Shown here in pieces: positions 9,141 through 17,364 of a stretch of 64,000 bases of DNA. Under the pieces are notes generated by a model. That model searched no databases and was not told the origin of the DNA. It saw only the letters and a list, made by a program, of their open reading frames with translations. Source of the stretch: Stieleria maiorica (GTDB taxonomy: Bacteria; Planctomycetota; Planctomycetia; Pirellulales; Pirellulaceae); contig NZ_CP036264.1 of assembly GCF_008035925.1 (NCBI RefSeq), positions 6,667,641 through 6,731,640 of the forward strand, in the 5' to 3' direction. Position 1 is the stretch's first letter. Each line of letters starts with the position of its first letter. Position numbers and translations under genes: made by a program.

Positions 9141-9839
9141 ATGCAATACCCCTTTGAACCCTTCGCCGATACCGCGTTGCTGCAACAGGCCGTGACCGAT
9201 TCGTTTTGTCAACTCGCCGAACAGACGGTCGCAAAAAACGGCGTCTTCCGCGTCTCCCTGTCGGGAGGCTCCACGCCGCGTCGGGTCTACGAAATGCTCA
9301 GCCAACGCGAGCTGCCGTGGGATCGGATCCATTGGTTTTGGGGCGACGAACGCAACGTGCCACACGACCACGACGACAGCAATTTCCGCATGGTCCACAC
9401 CGCACTGCTGAGCAAGGTCGACATTCCGCCGCAAAATATCCACGCCGTGCCGGTGGATGTGGAATCGCCAGCCAAGGCCGCCGAGCAGTACGAGCAAACG
9501 CTCCGCCAGCATTTCCACGGCCCCGTGCCCGACTGGGATCTGGTCCTGTTGGGCATGGGCGACGATGCCCACACCGCTTCACTGTTTCCCGACACGCTGG
9601 GGCTGGGCGAGCAGAAACGATGGTTCATCGAAAACTGGGTGCCGAAATTCGACGCCTTCCGCTACACGATGACTTATCCGGCGATCGAGTCGGCACGCAA
9701 CACCTGGTTCATCATCACCGGAGAAGCGAAGCAAGACGCCTTGAAGCAGGTCTTGTTTGGAGCGGAAGACCCGGCACGTTATCCTTCCCAACGCATCCGA
9801 CCGACGCGTTGGTTTGTCGACGCGGCGGCGTGTGGGTGA
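9141..9839 (+). CDS. pgl: 6-phosphogluconolactonase
   Basis: 232 residues from the ATG at 9141; upstream in-frame codons give only a TTG start and no conserved sequence. It hydrolyses 6-phosphogluconolactone in the oxidative pentose phosphate pathway, in the cytoplasm. Signature segments are all present: VSLSGGSTPRRVYE, HWFWGDERNVPHDHDDSNFRM and LLGMGDDAHTASLFP, with the family's usual length. It is a single gene, convergent with the rplQ operon and separated from it by two palindromic repeats. Confidence 0.95.
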   Translation: MQYPFEPFADTALLQQAVTDSFCQLAEQTVAKNGVFRVSLSGGSTPRRVYEMLSQRELPWDRIHWFWGDERNVPHDHDDSNFRMVHTALLSKVDIPPQNIHAVPVDVESPAKAAEQYEQTLRQHFHGPVPDWDLVLLGMGDDAHTASLFPDTLGLGEQKRWFIENWVPKFDAFRYTMTYPAIESARNTWFIITGEAKQDALKQVLFGAEDPARYPSQRIRPTRWFVDAAACG

Positions 9840-9908
9840 AGGTCGCTTTGCTGTTTTATCCCTCACTCCTGAGGGCGTGCGATTCGCATCTCCGTCCAAG
9901 GCGGATCC

Positions 9909-9972
9909 GTGGACGGCGCGAGGAGTCCTCGCAGTTCGCAGCCCGAATGGACTCGTCGCCTCGTCCACTACC
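9909..9972. repeat. Inverted-repeat element family E, copy 1
   Basis: A 64-base hairpin-forming element: GTGGACGGCGCGAGGAGTCC pairs imperfectly with GGACTCGTCGCCTCGTCCAC. A second copy in the opposite orientation lies at 41234-41301. Both copies lie between convergent genes. Confidence 0.7.
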
Positions 9973-9982
9973 TGAAAACCAG

Positions 9983-10018
9983 GCACCGACGACGGCCCGG
10001 AAGGGCCATCGTACCTGG
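9983..10018 (-). terminator. Probable terminator of the rpsM-rpsK-rpoA-rplQ operon, built from a family D palindrome (copy 2)
   Basis: Just past the rplQ stop, the minus strand forms ACCAGG..., the 25-base D palindrome (9989-10013, inverse of 2181-2205), then CCTGGTTTTC. The outer ACCAGG/CCTGGT pairing plus the GGCCC(TTCC)GGGCC core gives a long GC hairpin followed by a short T-run. On the plus strand the same hairpin could also end the pgl transcript. The short T-run keeps confidence moderate. Confidence 0.5.
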
Positions 10019-10023
10019 TGTCG

Positions 10024-10674
10024 CTAGGCCTTTTCTTCTTCCGAATCGGCGGCGGCTGCGACGGGCTCTTGCTCTTGCGGCGTTTCGGCTTGGCTGTCGC
10101 CGCTGTCGGAATCGTCGGCGAACGAAGGTCGTTCGGCTTTGCGCGAGACGCGGTCATTCTTGCCGACCAGTTCCAGGATCGCTCGCGTGCCGGCGTCACC
10201 GAGTCGCGGGATCGCCAGACGCACGACGCGGGTGTAACCGCCGTCGCGATCGACGTAACGTTCGGCGATCGTGTCGAACAGGATGGCGGTGGCTTGCTTG
10301 TCACCGATCAATTGCACGACGCGTCGCTGAGCGGCGACGACCGGGGCACGGGCCGCGGCCCACTTTTGCCAGTCTTCGCTCTTCCGCCACTTGCGATACT
10401 CGTCGCTGCCGCGGTCGGCCGAGCAAGCGTACTTGGCGGCTTCTTCGGCGTGCGGCAATGATTTTTTGGCGATGGTGATGCACTTTTCGACCAGCGACCG
10501 CACTTCCTTGGCTTTGGGCAAGGTGGTGGTGATTCGTCCGGCAACCTTGGGTGCGTTTTCATCGAGTTCGGCGTCACGCTCGGTCAAGAACAGAGCGCTG
10601 GCAAGGTTTTTCAGCAGGGCCTTTCGGTGGCTGGGACTACGTCCCAGCGTGCGGCCACGTCGTCGGTGTCGCAT
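10024..10674 (-). CDS. rplQ: Large-subunit ribosomal protein bL17, long planctomycete form
   Basis: About 216 residues from the ATG at 10674, against roughly 120 for the usual bL17. The N-terminal core is typical: MRHRRRGRTLGRSPSHRKAL, LFLTERDAELDENAPKVAGR aligning to the 'itTT..rAKE' region (RITTTLPKAKEVR). An insertion of about 40 residues (CSADRGSDEYRKWRKSEDW) precedes VVQLIGDKQATAILFDTIAERYVDRDGGYTRVVR, which is conserved L17 again. The tail is about 55 residues, acidic and low-complexity. It is last gene of the rpsM-rpsK-rpoA-rplQ group, 73 bases after rpoA. Confidence 0.95.
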   Translation of the reverse strand: MRHRRRGRTLGRSPSHRKALLKNLASALFLTERDAELDENAPKVAGRITTTLPKAKEVRSLVEKCITIAKKSLPHAEEAAKYACSADRGSDEYRKWRKSEDWQKWAAARAPVVAAQRRVVQLIGDKQATAILFDTIAERYVDRDGGYTRVVRLAIPRLGDAGTRAILELVGKNDRVSRKAERPSFADDSDSGDSQAETPQEQEPVAAAADSEEEKA

Positions 10675-10747
10675 GACGTTTTCGGATAGGGTTGGATGGT
10701 TGTGTTTGCAAAGTGGGATTCCGGCGGCAACGCAGTGTTTGCGTCCG

Positions 10748-11737
10748 CTAGAACATCGGTTGCGCGGGCACTCGCATGCCGAGGTGCAATCCGTATTGAG
10801 CCAGTTTTTCACGGACTTCGTTCAGCGTGGTGTCACCGAAGTTCCGGACTTCCAACAGTTGGTCCTCGTTGCGTTGAACGAGATCGCGAACCGTTTGAAT
10901 GTTTTCACTTTCCAGGCAGTTGTTCGCACGCACCGACAAACGCAGGTCGGCCAGCGTCATGTTCAGCTTGGCTTCAAGCTGTGCCTCGGGCGAACCCGCT
11001 CCGCCGCGGGCGGCCGAGAAGATGCTGGGACCGAGTTCGCGGTATTGGACGAACGGGTTGAGGTGTTTGCGAAGGATCTTGGCCGATTCGACCAGTGCCA
11101 GTTCCGGATTGACGCTTCCGTCGGTCCAGATTTCCAGGTTCAGTTTGTCGTAGTTGGTTTTTTGGCCGACGCGGGTTTCTTCGACTTCGTAGCGGACCCG
11201 GGTGATCGGGCTGTAGACCGCATCGACGGGGATGATGCCGATTTCGTGGTCGGCGCTGCTGTGCTCGGTGGCGGGGACGTAACCGCGTCCGTTTTCGACC
11301 ACCATTTCCATCATGAACGGTGTGTCTTCGGTCAGCGTGGCCAACACGAGGTCTTTGTTGATGATTTCGACATCCGAATCGGTCTGGATGTCACCGGCAC
11401 GAAGCTCACCCGCTTTGTCGCTTTCGACGGTGATCACCCGCGTCGCTTCGCTGTGGTTGCGGACGACCAAGCTTTTGACGTTCAGGACGATTTCGGTCAC
11501 ATCTTCCAGCACGCCGGGGATGTTGGTGAACTCATGCTGGGCGCCACGAATCTTGATCTGCGTGACGGCGCTGCCCATCAGGCTGCTCAGCAGGACGCGT
11601 CGCAGGCTGTTTCCGACGCTGGTTCCGAAACCGCGTTCGAAGGGCTCGGCGATGAACTTGCCGTACGTTTGGGATAGGGAATCGCGGTCAACTTCCAGGT
11701 TGCTGGGAAGTTCCATTCCACGCCAACGGATATGCAT
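10748..11737 (-). CDS. rpoA: DNA-directed RNA polymerase subunit alpha
   Basis: 329 residues from the ATG at 11737 (the open frame extends to 11833 without homology). The N-terminal dimerisation domain shows [28 protein letters not shown] and [14 protein letters not shown]; the C-terminal domain shows [22 protein letters not shown] and [19 protein letters not shown], the helix-hairpin-helix that contacts UP elements and activators. It is preceded by rpsK with 65 bases between, and rpsD, which commonly separates the two in other phyla, is absent here. Confidence 0.98.
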   Translation of the reverse strand: MHIRWRGMELPSNLEVDRDSLSQTYGKFIAEPFERGFGTSVGNSLRRVLLSSLMGSAVTQIKIRGAQHEFTNIPGVLEDVTEIVLNVKSLVVRNHSEATRVITVESDKAGELRAGDIQTDSDVEIINKDLVLATLTEDTPFMMEMVVENGRGYVPATEHSSADHEIGIIPVDAVYSPITRVRYEVEETRVGQKTNYDKLNLEIWTDGSVNPELALVESAKILRKHLNPFVQYRELGPSIFSAARGGAGSPEAQLEAKLNMTLADLRLSVRANNCLESENIQTVRDLVQRNEDQLLEVRNFGDTTLNEVREKLAQYGLHLGMRVPAQPMF

Positions 11738-11802
11738 GGTTGTGATCCTGTCGCTTGGGAGTGCAAATGCGGGTGTAAAGGAGTAGACGTGAAAGCGGTC
11801 GA

Positions 11803-12186
11803 CTAGACGCGACGCTTTTTCCGCGGCCGACATCCGTTGTGCGGAATCGGCGTGACGTCTTCGATCAGCTTGACCTTCAATCCGGCTGCTTGCAGCGCGG
11901 TGATGGCACTTTCACGTCCCGATCCGGGGCCTTTGACACGCACTTCGACGTCCCGCATGCCGAACTTGGCCGCTTTTTCGGCGGCTTGTTGGGCGGCGCA
12001 CTGACCGGCAAAGGGGGTGCTTTTGCGGCTGCCTTTGAACCCGCTGGTTCCGGCACTGGCCCAGCACAGCGTGTCGCCTTTGACGTCGGTGATCGTCACC
12101 GTCGTGTTGTTGAACGTCGCGTGAACATGGGCGATGCCGTTGGTCACGTTACGCCGTACTCGCTTTTTCTTGTTGCTCTTTGCCAC
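11803..12186 (-). CDS. rpsK: Small-subunit ribosomal protein uS11
   Basis: 127 residues, standard length. Conserved segments include [55 protein letters not shown] and the C-terminal [16 protein letters not shown]. It sits in the 30S platform and lies between rpsM (163 bases upstream) and rpoA. Confidence 0.98.
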   Translation of the reverse strand: MAKSNKKKRVRRNVTNGIAHVHATFNNTTVTITDVKGDTLCWASAGTSGFKGSRKSTPFAGQCAAQQAAEKAAKFGMRDVEVRVKGPGSGRESAITALQAAGLKVKLIEDVTPIPHNGCRPRKKRRV

Positions 12187-12349
12187 TGCAAAGTCCTAAA
12201 AACTACAAACGGTTGATGGTTGAACTGGGGCCGAAGGGCAGCGGCGCGGCGGGCGCCGAAGCTGTCTCGGACCGAACGAAAATCTGTCTTGGGAAACGCA
12301 TCGGAGAAGCCGGCCCACGATCATGCCGCGGCCGAGTCCGTCCGCGCGA

Positions 12350-12733
12350 TTAGCGAAGATCCTTGACGCCCTTCTTTCCGGCGACGGTCTTCTTGGGGCC
12401 TTTTCGGGTGCGGGAATTCGTCTTGGTCCGCTGTCCACGAACCGGCAATCCCATGCGGTGACGCATGCCGCGGTACGACTTGATCTCACGCAGCCGGCTG
12501 ATGTTCTGGGTCGTTTGACGACGCAGCGGTCCTTCGACCGTGTAATCACGTTCCAGCAGTGCTGCGATTTGACCCAGTTCGTCTTCCCCGAGATCGCTGG
12601 CGGGGCGCGTCGGTTCCACGCCCAGCTTCTCGCACGCTTCGCGGGCCGTGTGAAGGCCGACGCCGTAGAGATAGGTCAACGAATACTGGATCTGTTTGTC
12701 GTTCGGGATGTCGACGCCCAACAAACGGGGCAT
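12350..12733 (-). CDS. rpsM: Small-subunit ribosomal protein uS13
   Basis: 127 residues with the family landmarks [52 protein letters not shown] and [14 protein letters not shown] strong Shine-Dalgarno (AGGAG) lies eight bases before the ATG. It is the first gene of the rpsM-rpsK-rpoA-rplQ operon; neither rpmJ nor infA, which often precede rpsM, is found in the 173 bases upstream. Confidence 0.98.
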   Translation of the reverse strand: MPRLLGVDIPNDKQIQYSLTYLYGVGLHTAREACEKLGVEPTRPASDLGEDELGQIAALLERDYTVEGPLRRQTTQNISRLREIKSYRGMRHRMGLPVRGQRTKTNSRTRKGPKKTVAGKKGVKDLR

Positions 12734-12857
12734 GGCGATGCTCCTGCAAAATCATCGTGCTAAAACTATGAAGACACAGCACATCTGCGGTGGGAGGCGC
12801 CCCGCAAAGGGACCGCGACCACAGAAAGTCAGAAAAAGTGCTGGCCAAGAATCCCGG

Positions 12858-12887
12858 ACTATAGCGAATGGTCCCCTTTTTGCTCAA
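12858..12887 (-). promoter_or_regulatory. Candidate sigma70-type promoter for the rpsM operon
   Basis: Reading the minus strand upstream of rpsM: TTGAGC (complement of 12882-12887), an 18-base spacer, then TATAGT (complement of 12858-12863). Each hexamer matches consensus at four to five of six positions. It is about 125 bases from the rpsM start and immediately after the folA stop, consistent with an independent ribosomal operon promoter. Based on motif only. Confidence 0.45.
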
Positions 12888-12906
12888 TGGCCACTTTCTC
12901 GCCTTT

Positions 12907-13467
12907 TCAGGAATTTTCGTTTCCCCGTTTCCGGACCAGCCGAAAAAACTCCGTCGGGACCACATCGCGGGGCCCCGCAGGCACGCGAAACTGCTCCACG
13001 GTGTGGAAATCCGACAGATCCAGCTCCAGTCGGGTGTCGCCGCGGACCCCGGAAAGGACGCGTGTTAAGTAGACCTGGTCGCAACGATCGATCAGTTGAC
13101 GGTAGATTTCCGCCCCGCCGACCACGTAGATCGCTGCGTCACCGCCCTGCTGCAGAGCCGCTTCGGGTGACGGCGCCAATTCAACGCCTTCGTAGTCGAG
13201 TCCCCGTTGCCGCGAGACGACGATCGTCCGCCGCCCGGGAAGCGCACGCCCGATCGAATCAAAGGTCTTGCGGCCCATCACCAGCACGCCCCCCATGGTC
13301 ATCTTCTTGAACCGCTGCAGGTCCTCGCGGAGCCGCCACGGCATGGTGCCGTCCAATCCGATCACCCCGCTAGGGGTCATCGCGACGACGGCGGTGACGG
13401 GAGGGGAACTAGCGCTGCGCTCCAATTCGATGTCCGTCCTGATGGGTGGTTCGCGCAAAGGGGGCAC
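12907..13467 (-). CDS. folA: Dihydrofolate reductase
   Basis: 186 residues from a GTG at 13467. It reduces dihydrofolate to tetrahydrofolate, needed to recycle the dihydrofolate made by ThyA next door. Motifs: VTAVVAMTPSGVIGLDGTMPWRL (active-site loop, with the PW pair), DLQRFKKMTMGGVLVMGRKTFDSIG (NADPH site), TIVVSRQ and VVGGAEIYRQL. About 23 N-terminal residues precede the fold, so the start may lie further in, but no ATG is available. It lies 108 bases downstream of thyA. Confidence 0.96.
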   Translation of the reverse strand: MPPLREPPIRTDIELERSASSPPVTAVVAMTPSGVIGLDGTMPWRLREDLQRFKKMTMGGVLVMGRKTFDSIGRALPGRRTIVVSRQRGLDYEGVELAPSPEAALQQGGDAAIYVVGGAEIYRQLIDRCDQVYLTRVLSGVRGDTRLELDLSDFHTVEQFRVPAGPRDVVPTEFFRLVRKRGNENS

Positions 13468-13495
13468 TTTATCGGTTGACGATGCGATTCGGAGT

Positions 13496-13573
13496 GTCGC
13501 CGTGTTCTCCGATACTCGGCGTGCTCGAAACAGCGAGGCTTTAGCCCGCGCCGACCTCGGAAAGGATGCCGAC
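13496..13573. repeat. Inverted-repeat element family B, copy 2
   Basis: A 78-base element from GTCGCCGTGTTCTCCGA to CCGACCTCGGAAAGGATGCCGAC, with imperfectly paired ends. It fills almost the whole thyA-folA gap, ending two bases before the thyA stop codon. It would form a hairpin in the thyA-folA transcript. Confidence 0.75.
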
Positions 13574-13575
13574 TG

Positions 13576-14370
13576 TCAGACCGCAACGGGGGCCTTGATG
13601 TGCGGGTGGGGCTCGTAACGGACGACTTCGAAGTCGTCGTAGACGAATTGATCGATCGACTCGGGCGTACGGCGGATCAACAACTCCGGCAACGGCTTCG
13701 GTTCCCGCGTCAGTTGCTCCCGGGCTTGCTCGAAATGATTCTGGTACAAGTGCACGTCGCCGAAGGTGTGCACGAACGTGCCCGGCTTGAGCCCCGTGAC
13801 GTTGGCCATCATCATCGTCAACAGTGCATAGCTGGCGATGTTGAAGGGCACCCCCAGAAAGACATCGGCGCTGCGTTGATACAGCTGGCACGAAAGCCGT
13901 TCGTCGCTGACATAGAACTGAAACAGCGTGTGACAGGGCGGCAACGCCATCGCACCGACCTCGCTGACGTTCCAGGCCGACACGATCAGCCGGCGCGAAA
14001 GCGGGTTGGTGCGGATTTCGTTTTCGACCCAGGCGATCTGGTCGATCGTCTCCCCATCGGGGGTCGGCCAGGAACGCCATTGGTGCCCATAAACCGGGCC
14101 CAAGTCGCCATTCTCGTCGGCCCACTCGTCCCAGATCCTGACCCCGTTCTGATTCAACCAGGCGATGTTGGTGTCACCGCGCAGAAACCAAAGCAGCTCG
14201 ATGATGATCGAACGGATGTGCAGTTTCTTGGTCGTCAGCAACGGGAATCCGTCGGACAAATCGAATCGCAGCTGACGGCCGAACAGGCTTCGTGTGCCGA
14301 CGCCGGTCCGGTCGCCGCGATCGGAGCCGGATTCCAGGATGTCTTCGAGCAGGCGGAGGTATTGAAGCAT
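13576..14370 (-). CDS. thyA: Thymidylate synthase
   Basis: 264 residues, the canonical bacterial length. It methylates dUMP to dTMP using methylene-tetrahydrofolate. Motifs: [13 protein letters not shown] near residue 20 (phosphate-binding Arg), [24 protein letters not shown] with the catalytic Cys, [19 protein letters not shown] and HLYQNH. It is followed on the same strand by folA, a common functional pairing, and starts six bases after the trxA stop. Confidence 0.98.
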   Translation of the reverse strand: MLQYLRLLEDILESGSDRGDRTGVGTRSLFGRQLRFDLSDGFPLLTTKKLHIRSIIIELLWFLRGDTNIAWLNQNGVRIWDEWADENGDLGPVYGHQWRSWPTPDGETIDQIAWVENEIRTNPLSRRLIVSAWNVSEVGAMALPPCHTLFQFYVSDERLSCQLYQRSADVFLGVPFNIASYALLTMMMANVTGLKPGTFVHTFGDVHLYQNHFEQAREQLTREPKPLPELLIRRTPESIDQFVYDDFEVVRYEPHPHIKAPVAV

Positions 14371-14376
14371 TTCGCT

Positions 14377-14706
14377 TTAGACCGACGCGTCGATCGCTTC
14401 CTGGAGGGCGGCTTTGGTGGTGTTGCCACCGCGGAAGCTGTGCTCGACTTCGCCGTTTTTGAACAACAGCAACGTCGGAATACCGGTGATCCCGAACTTC
14501 TGGGCGACGCTAGGCGCGTCGTCGATGTTCAGTTTGCCGATCTTGGCGTTGCTGTTCTCCTCGGCCAATTGATCGATCATCGGAGCGATCGCACGGCAGG
14601 GGCCGCACCAAGGTGCCCAAAAATCGACGAGCACCGCGCCATCGGCTTGCAGGACTTCGGCGTCAAAGTTGTCATCAGTAAATTCTTTCACGGCATCTGA
14701 AGCCAT
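14377..14706 (-). CDS. trxA: Thioredoxin
   Basis: 109 residues from the ATG at 14706, the classic thioredoxin size; the longer open frame to 15090 is non-conserved. The active site is FWAPWCGPCRAIAPM and the cis-Pro loop is GITGIPTLLLFKNG. It is a cytoplasmic disulfide reductase that donates electrons to ribonucleotide reductase and others. It lies six bases upstream of thyA, suggesting co-transcription with thyA and folA in a DNA-precursor cluster. Confidence 0.97.
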   Translation of the reverse strand: MASDAVKEFTDDNFDAEVLQADGAVLVDFWAPWCGPCRAIAPMIDQLAEENSNAKIGKLNIDDAPSVAQKFGITGIPTLLLFKNGEVEHSFRGGNTTKAALQEAIDASV

Positions 14707-14824
14707 GGTTCTGGTCCTCAAGAAAACGACAGGGAAAAGTGGAGGCCGGCGACAGCACGCCGATACTCGAGTGCGAATTGTAGGACGCTGCCGGTGGTCG
14801 GCCAAGTTAGCCGGAGCGAGAATT

Positions 14825-15646
14825 TCACCCCGCGCGGTCGTCGATGGCAAGGCAAACCGCGTCGGCAAGCTCTCCGAGAAGCATGGCGGTCGCGCCCCAG
14901 ACGACACGTCGACGCCCCAGGAAATCGCTAAACTCGATCGCCGGGTGTCCAAATCTGTACTGGAATACCTCGCCGGTCCCCTGTTTCTTACCGATGCGGT
15001 CCCGTTTTTCCGTGATGATCTTGCAGGGCGGGCAGGACGAAGCCACCGCGCCGCCCCCGAGTTGCACCACACTCTCCAGGGGCATCTCAATCACCTCGTC
15101 GACCTCCACCGGATCGGGATTCCAATCGCCGATCGGGCCTCCGGCGGTCAAAACGAGTGTCTCGACCAGATTGTCGCTGGCGAACACGTAGATCGGTTTC
15201 AAGCGCCCGACGACTTGAATCACCTGGGGCGACACCCCCAGCTCTTCCCGGTATTCCCGCAAGGCGGCCTCAAGCGGCGACTCGCCGGGTTCGATCTGAC
15301 CGCCCGGCAAACAGATCTGTCCGCCGTGATGCGACAGTGCCTTGGGGCGGCGCGTCAGCGTCAAGCACAACCGCCCGGTCGGCCGATGGGGGTAAACGAC
15401 GATCGCGACGGCCGCCCGACGGGAGTCCAAGCGGGCCGGGCCGCGGTGCCGACCGTAGGACAGCCGGGGGCTGAGTGCGGGCGCGAAACACCGGCCCGTG
15501 ACGGGAATCAGTGGGCCTTGCAGCCGTGGTGGGGCCGAGCCGCCGAGCACGTGCCCGACCGCCGCACCGAAGGCTTCGATGGAGTCGAAAGCGTCAACGG
15601 ATTCCGCCCCCCCTCGCTTTTCGGCTGAACTGTCGTCGGCGGACAC
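14825..15646 (-). CDS. Nudix hydrolase, CoA pyrophosphatase-like
   Basis: 273 residues from a GTG at 15646. The Nudix box is intact: GGQIEPGESPLEAALREYREELGV, with the RExxEE metal-binding core. The preceding RPKALSHHGGQICLPGG and following segments resemble the CoA pyrophosphatase (NudL/YeaB) subgroup that cleaves CoA to 4'-phosphopantetheine and 3',5'-ADP. The N-terminal 70 residues are less conserved. It is 118 bases upstream of trxA on the same strand. Family is certain, substrate inferred. Confidence 0.88.
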   Translation of the reverse strand: MSADDSSAEKRGGAESVDAFDSIEAFGAAVGHVLGGSAPPRLQGPLIPVTGRCFAPALSPRLSYGRHRGPARLDSRRAAVAIVVYPHRPTGRLCLTLTRRPKALSHHGGQICLPGGQIEPGESPLEAALREYREELGVSPQVIQVVGRLKPIYVFASDNLVETLVLTAGGPIGDWNPDPVEVDEVIEMPLESVVQLGGGAVASSCPPCKIITEKRDRIGKKQGTGEVFQYRFGHPAIEFSDFLGRRRVVWGATAMLLGELADAVCLAIDDRAG

Positions 15647-15670
15647 GGCAAAAGCTCTATCCCAGGTTTT

Positions 15671-16417
15671 CTACACAAGAGTCTCGAGCAATCGCCGCAG
15701 CTTTCGCAATTCGACTCGGTGATCCAAGCCTTCCATCGGCGTCATGTTGACGGTCAACGCGCGATCGTACTTCTCGCGTTCCAACTGGGTGATCAGTTTT
15801 CCGTAATCGACTTCGCCCTGACCGACGCTGACCTGAAATGCATCCGGACGGGTGTCGCGAAGGTGCACGTTGCAGACGAACTTTAGGATGTTGTCCAGGC
15901 TCTTTCCCTTGGCCGAACCGGTGATGTAGACGCTCGGGTCCAGCGTGATCCCCAGCCCATCGACGTTGTTGCACAGCACCATCAAGGTATCAGGATCCTC
16001 GCTCAAGCACCCCAACTGGCTCTTCACGCTGACTCGAACGCCTTCCGCTTCGCCGATCTCGACCAGTTTTTGCAGGTGTTCCACCTCCTCATTGAACGGG
16101 GTGCCCTGCTCGGCCGAGGGGACCGTGATGGTGACCACCTTGGTGGTCTTGGCCAGCCAACAGAGCTTGGCGAATTCCTGGTAATGGTCGGCGCCGGTGG
16201 AGGCCAATTGCACGCTGTAGCCGGAAATGTCCAGCCGGTGCGTGTGGCGGAGCAATTGAATGGAGCGATCCATATCCTCCAGCAGTTCGCTCGGTTTGAC
16301 GTTCCCGGACTCGTGAATCGCGATCTCGACGGCGGTGAATTCCAAGTCGGAAGCCAGTTCGATCGCGCCGAGTAATTCGAGACCGGGGAAGCATTCAGTA
16401 GAAGCGGCGATCAACAC
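15671..16417 (-). CDS. Sugar phosphate isomerase/epimerase family protein (xylose isomerase-like TIM barrel)
   Basis: 248 residues from a GTG at 16417 with AAAGGA eight bases upstream. The sequence follows the AP endonuclease 2/xylose isomerase-like barrel: an N-terminal STECFPGLELLGAIELASDL segment, VEIAIHESG, TVPSAEQGTPFNEEVEHLQKLVEIGE, LGITLDPSVY and NVHLRDTRPDAFQVSVGQGEVDY, where metal-binding Glu/Asp/His normally lie. Planctomycetes carry many such proteins with unknown sugars. It lies 24 bases before the Nudix gene. Confidence 0.82.
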   Translation of the reverse strand: MLIAASTECFPGLELLGAIELASDLEFTAVEIAIHESGNVKPSELLEDMDRSIQLLRHTHRLDISGYSVQLASTGADHYQEFAKLCWLAKTTKVVTITVPSAEQGTPFNEEVEHLQKLVEIGEAEGVRVSVKSQLGCLSEDPDTLMVLCNNVDGLGITLDPSVYITGSAKGKSLDNILKFVCNVHLRDTRPDAFQVSVGQGEVDYGKLITQLEREKYDRALTVNMTPMEGLDHRVELRKLRRLLETLV

Positions 16418-16630
16418 GGGAGTATCCTTTCAATTCAAACGTCAAAAAATATCGGAACGCAAGACGGCGGGCGATCGAACAGCGCGCCGCCGCCACGAAG
16501 GGTTTTAGGAAAGGGTACCGAGTTTGGCGATCTGGGCAAAAGACCGGTTTTCGGCCGATGGTGATGAAACGACCGAAGGGGCTCGATTGTGCCAATCGAA
16601 ACCAAAGGTTCATGCCAGCGGGAAGCGTGA

Positions 16631-16706
16631 GTCGCCGTGTTCTCCGAACTCGGCGGATCGGAAAAGCAACGCTTTGGCCCGCGCCGACCTCGGAGAGGAC
16701 GGCGAC
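16631..16706. repeat. Inverted-repeat element family B, copy 3
   Basis: A 76-base element with the best-paired ends of the family: GTCGCCGTGTTCTCCGA and TCGGAGAGGACGGCGAC differ by two mismatches when folded. It is in the 393-base gap between the TIM-barrel gene and aroK. The same gap holds a small tandem repeat at about 16756-16788 (GTGCTGGCATTGG twice plus a partial). Nothing coding is seen in the rest. Confidence 0.78.
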
Positions 16707-16810
16707 TGTCTAGCCCAATCGAAGCAGATGCGGAAAACCACTTGCTGACGCTGCGTGCTGGCATTGGGTGCTGGCATTGGGTGCTGCTAGGCTTTCCGCC
16801 CCCCATCCAA

Positions 16811-17341
16811 TCACTCACTCAACCATGCGACCACCTCCGCGGCCAATTGCTCGGGGGATTTCTGGTCGGTCTCCAAAACAAAATCGGCCGATTGGCGATA
16901 CAGCGGTTCGCGGCGTGCAAGCAATTCACGAATCTCTTCGACCGCCGACAAGTCCGTCAACGCGGGGCGGCGCTGGCCGGTGGTCTGGTCGGTGGACAGA
17001 CGATCGGCGATCACGTCCGCGCCGGCGGTCAACCAAATGCAAACCCCGGTCTGGCGAATCACTTGCCGATTCTGATCACGCAGAATCGCCCCCCCGCCGA
17101 GCGAGATCACGCGTCCTCGGGCCTGATCGGCGGCGACCTGGCCCAGGCAGCGTGATTCCCAATTGCGAAACAGCTCCTCTCCGCCTTCGGCAAAAATCTC
17201 GCGGATCGATTTCCCCGCGGCTTGCTCGATCACGTCATCCAAATCGACGCACTCGGTGGCCAGTTGGGCGGAAATCAGTTTTCCGACGGTGGTTTTTCCC
17301 GTGCCCCGGTAACCGGTCAAGTAAATTCGATCCGTATTCAT
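16811..17341 (-). CDS. aroK: Shikimate kinase
   Basis: 176 residues from the ATG at 17341. It phosphorylates shikimate at the 3-hydroxyl in chorismate synthesis. The P-loop is GYRGTGKTTVG; DLDDVIE is the shikimate/Mg motif; FRNWESR, ISLGGGAILRD and RRPAL (lid/adenine region) follow in the usual order. Length is normal. It is divergent from the SGNH hydrolase gene with only 23 bases between start codons. Another shikimate pathway gene, aroF, lies at 34142. Confidence 0.95.
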   Translation of the reverse strand: MNTDRIYLTGYRGTGKTTVGKLISAQLATECVDLDDVIEQAAGKSIREIFAEGGEELFRNWESRCLGQVAADQARGRVISLGGGAILRDQNRQVIRQTGVCIWLTAGADVIADRLSTDQTTGQRRPALTDLSAVEEIRELLARREPLYRQSADFVLETDQKSPEQLAAEVVAWLSE

Positions 17342-17364
17342 TGCGATAGGAGTTTTGATTTCAA

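Noticed and set aside
10391..11677. 428-codon plus-strand frame over rplQ/rpoA
   Set aside because: Shadow of the ribosomal/RNA polymerase genes.
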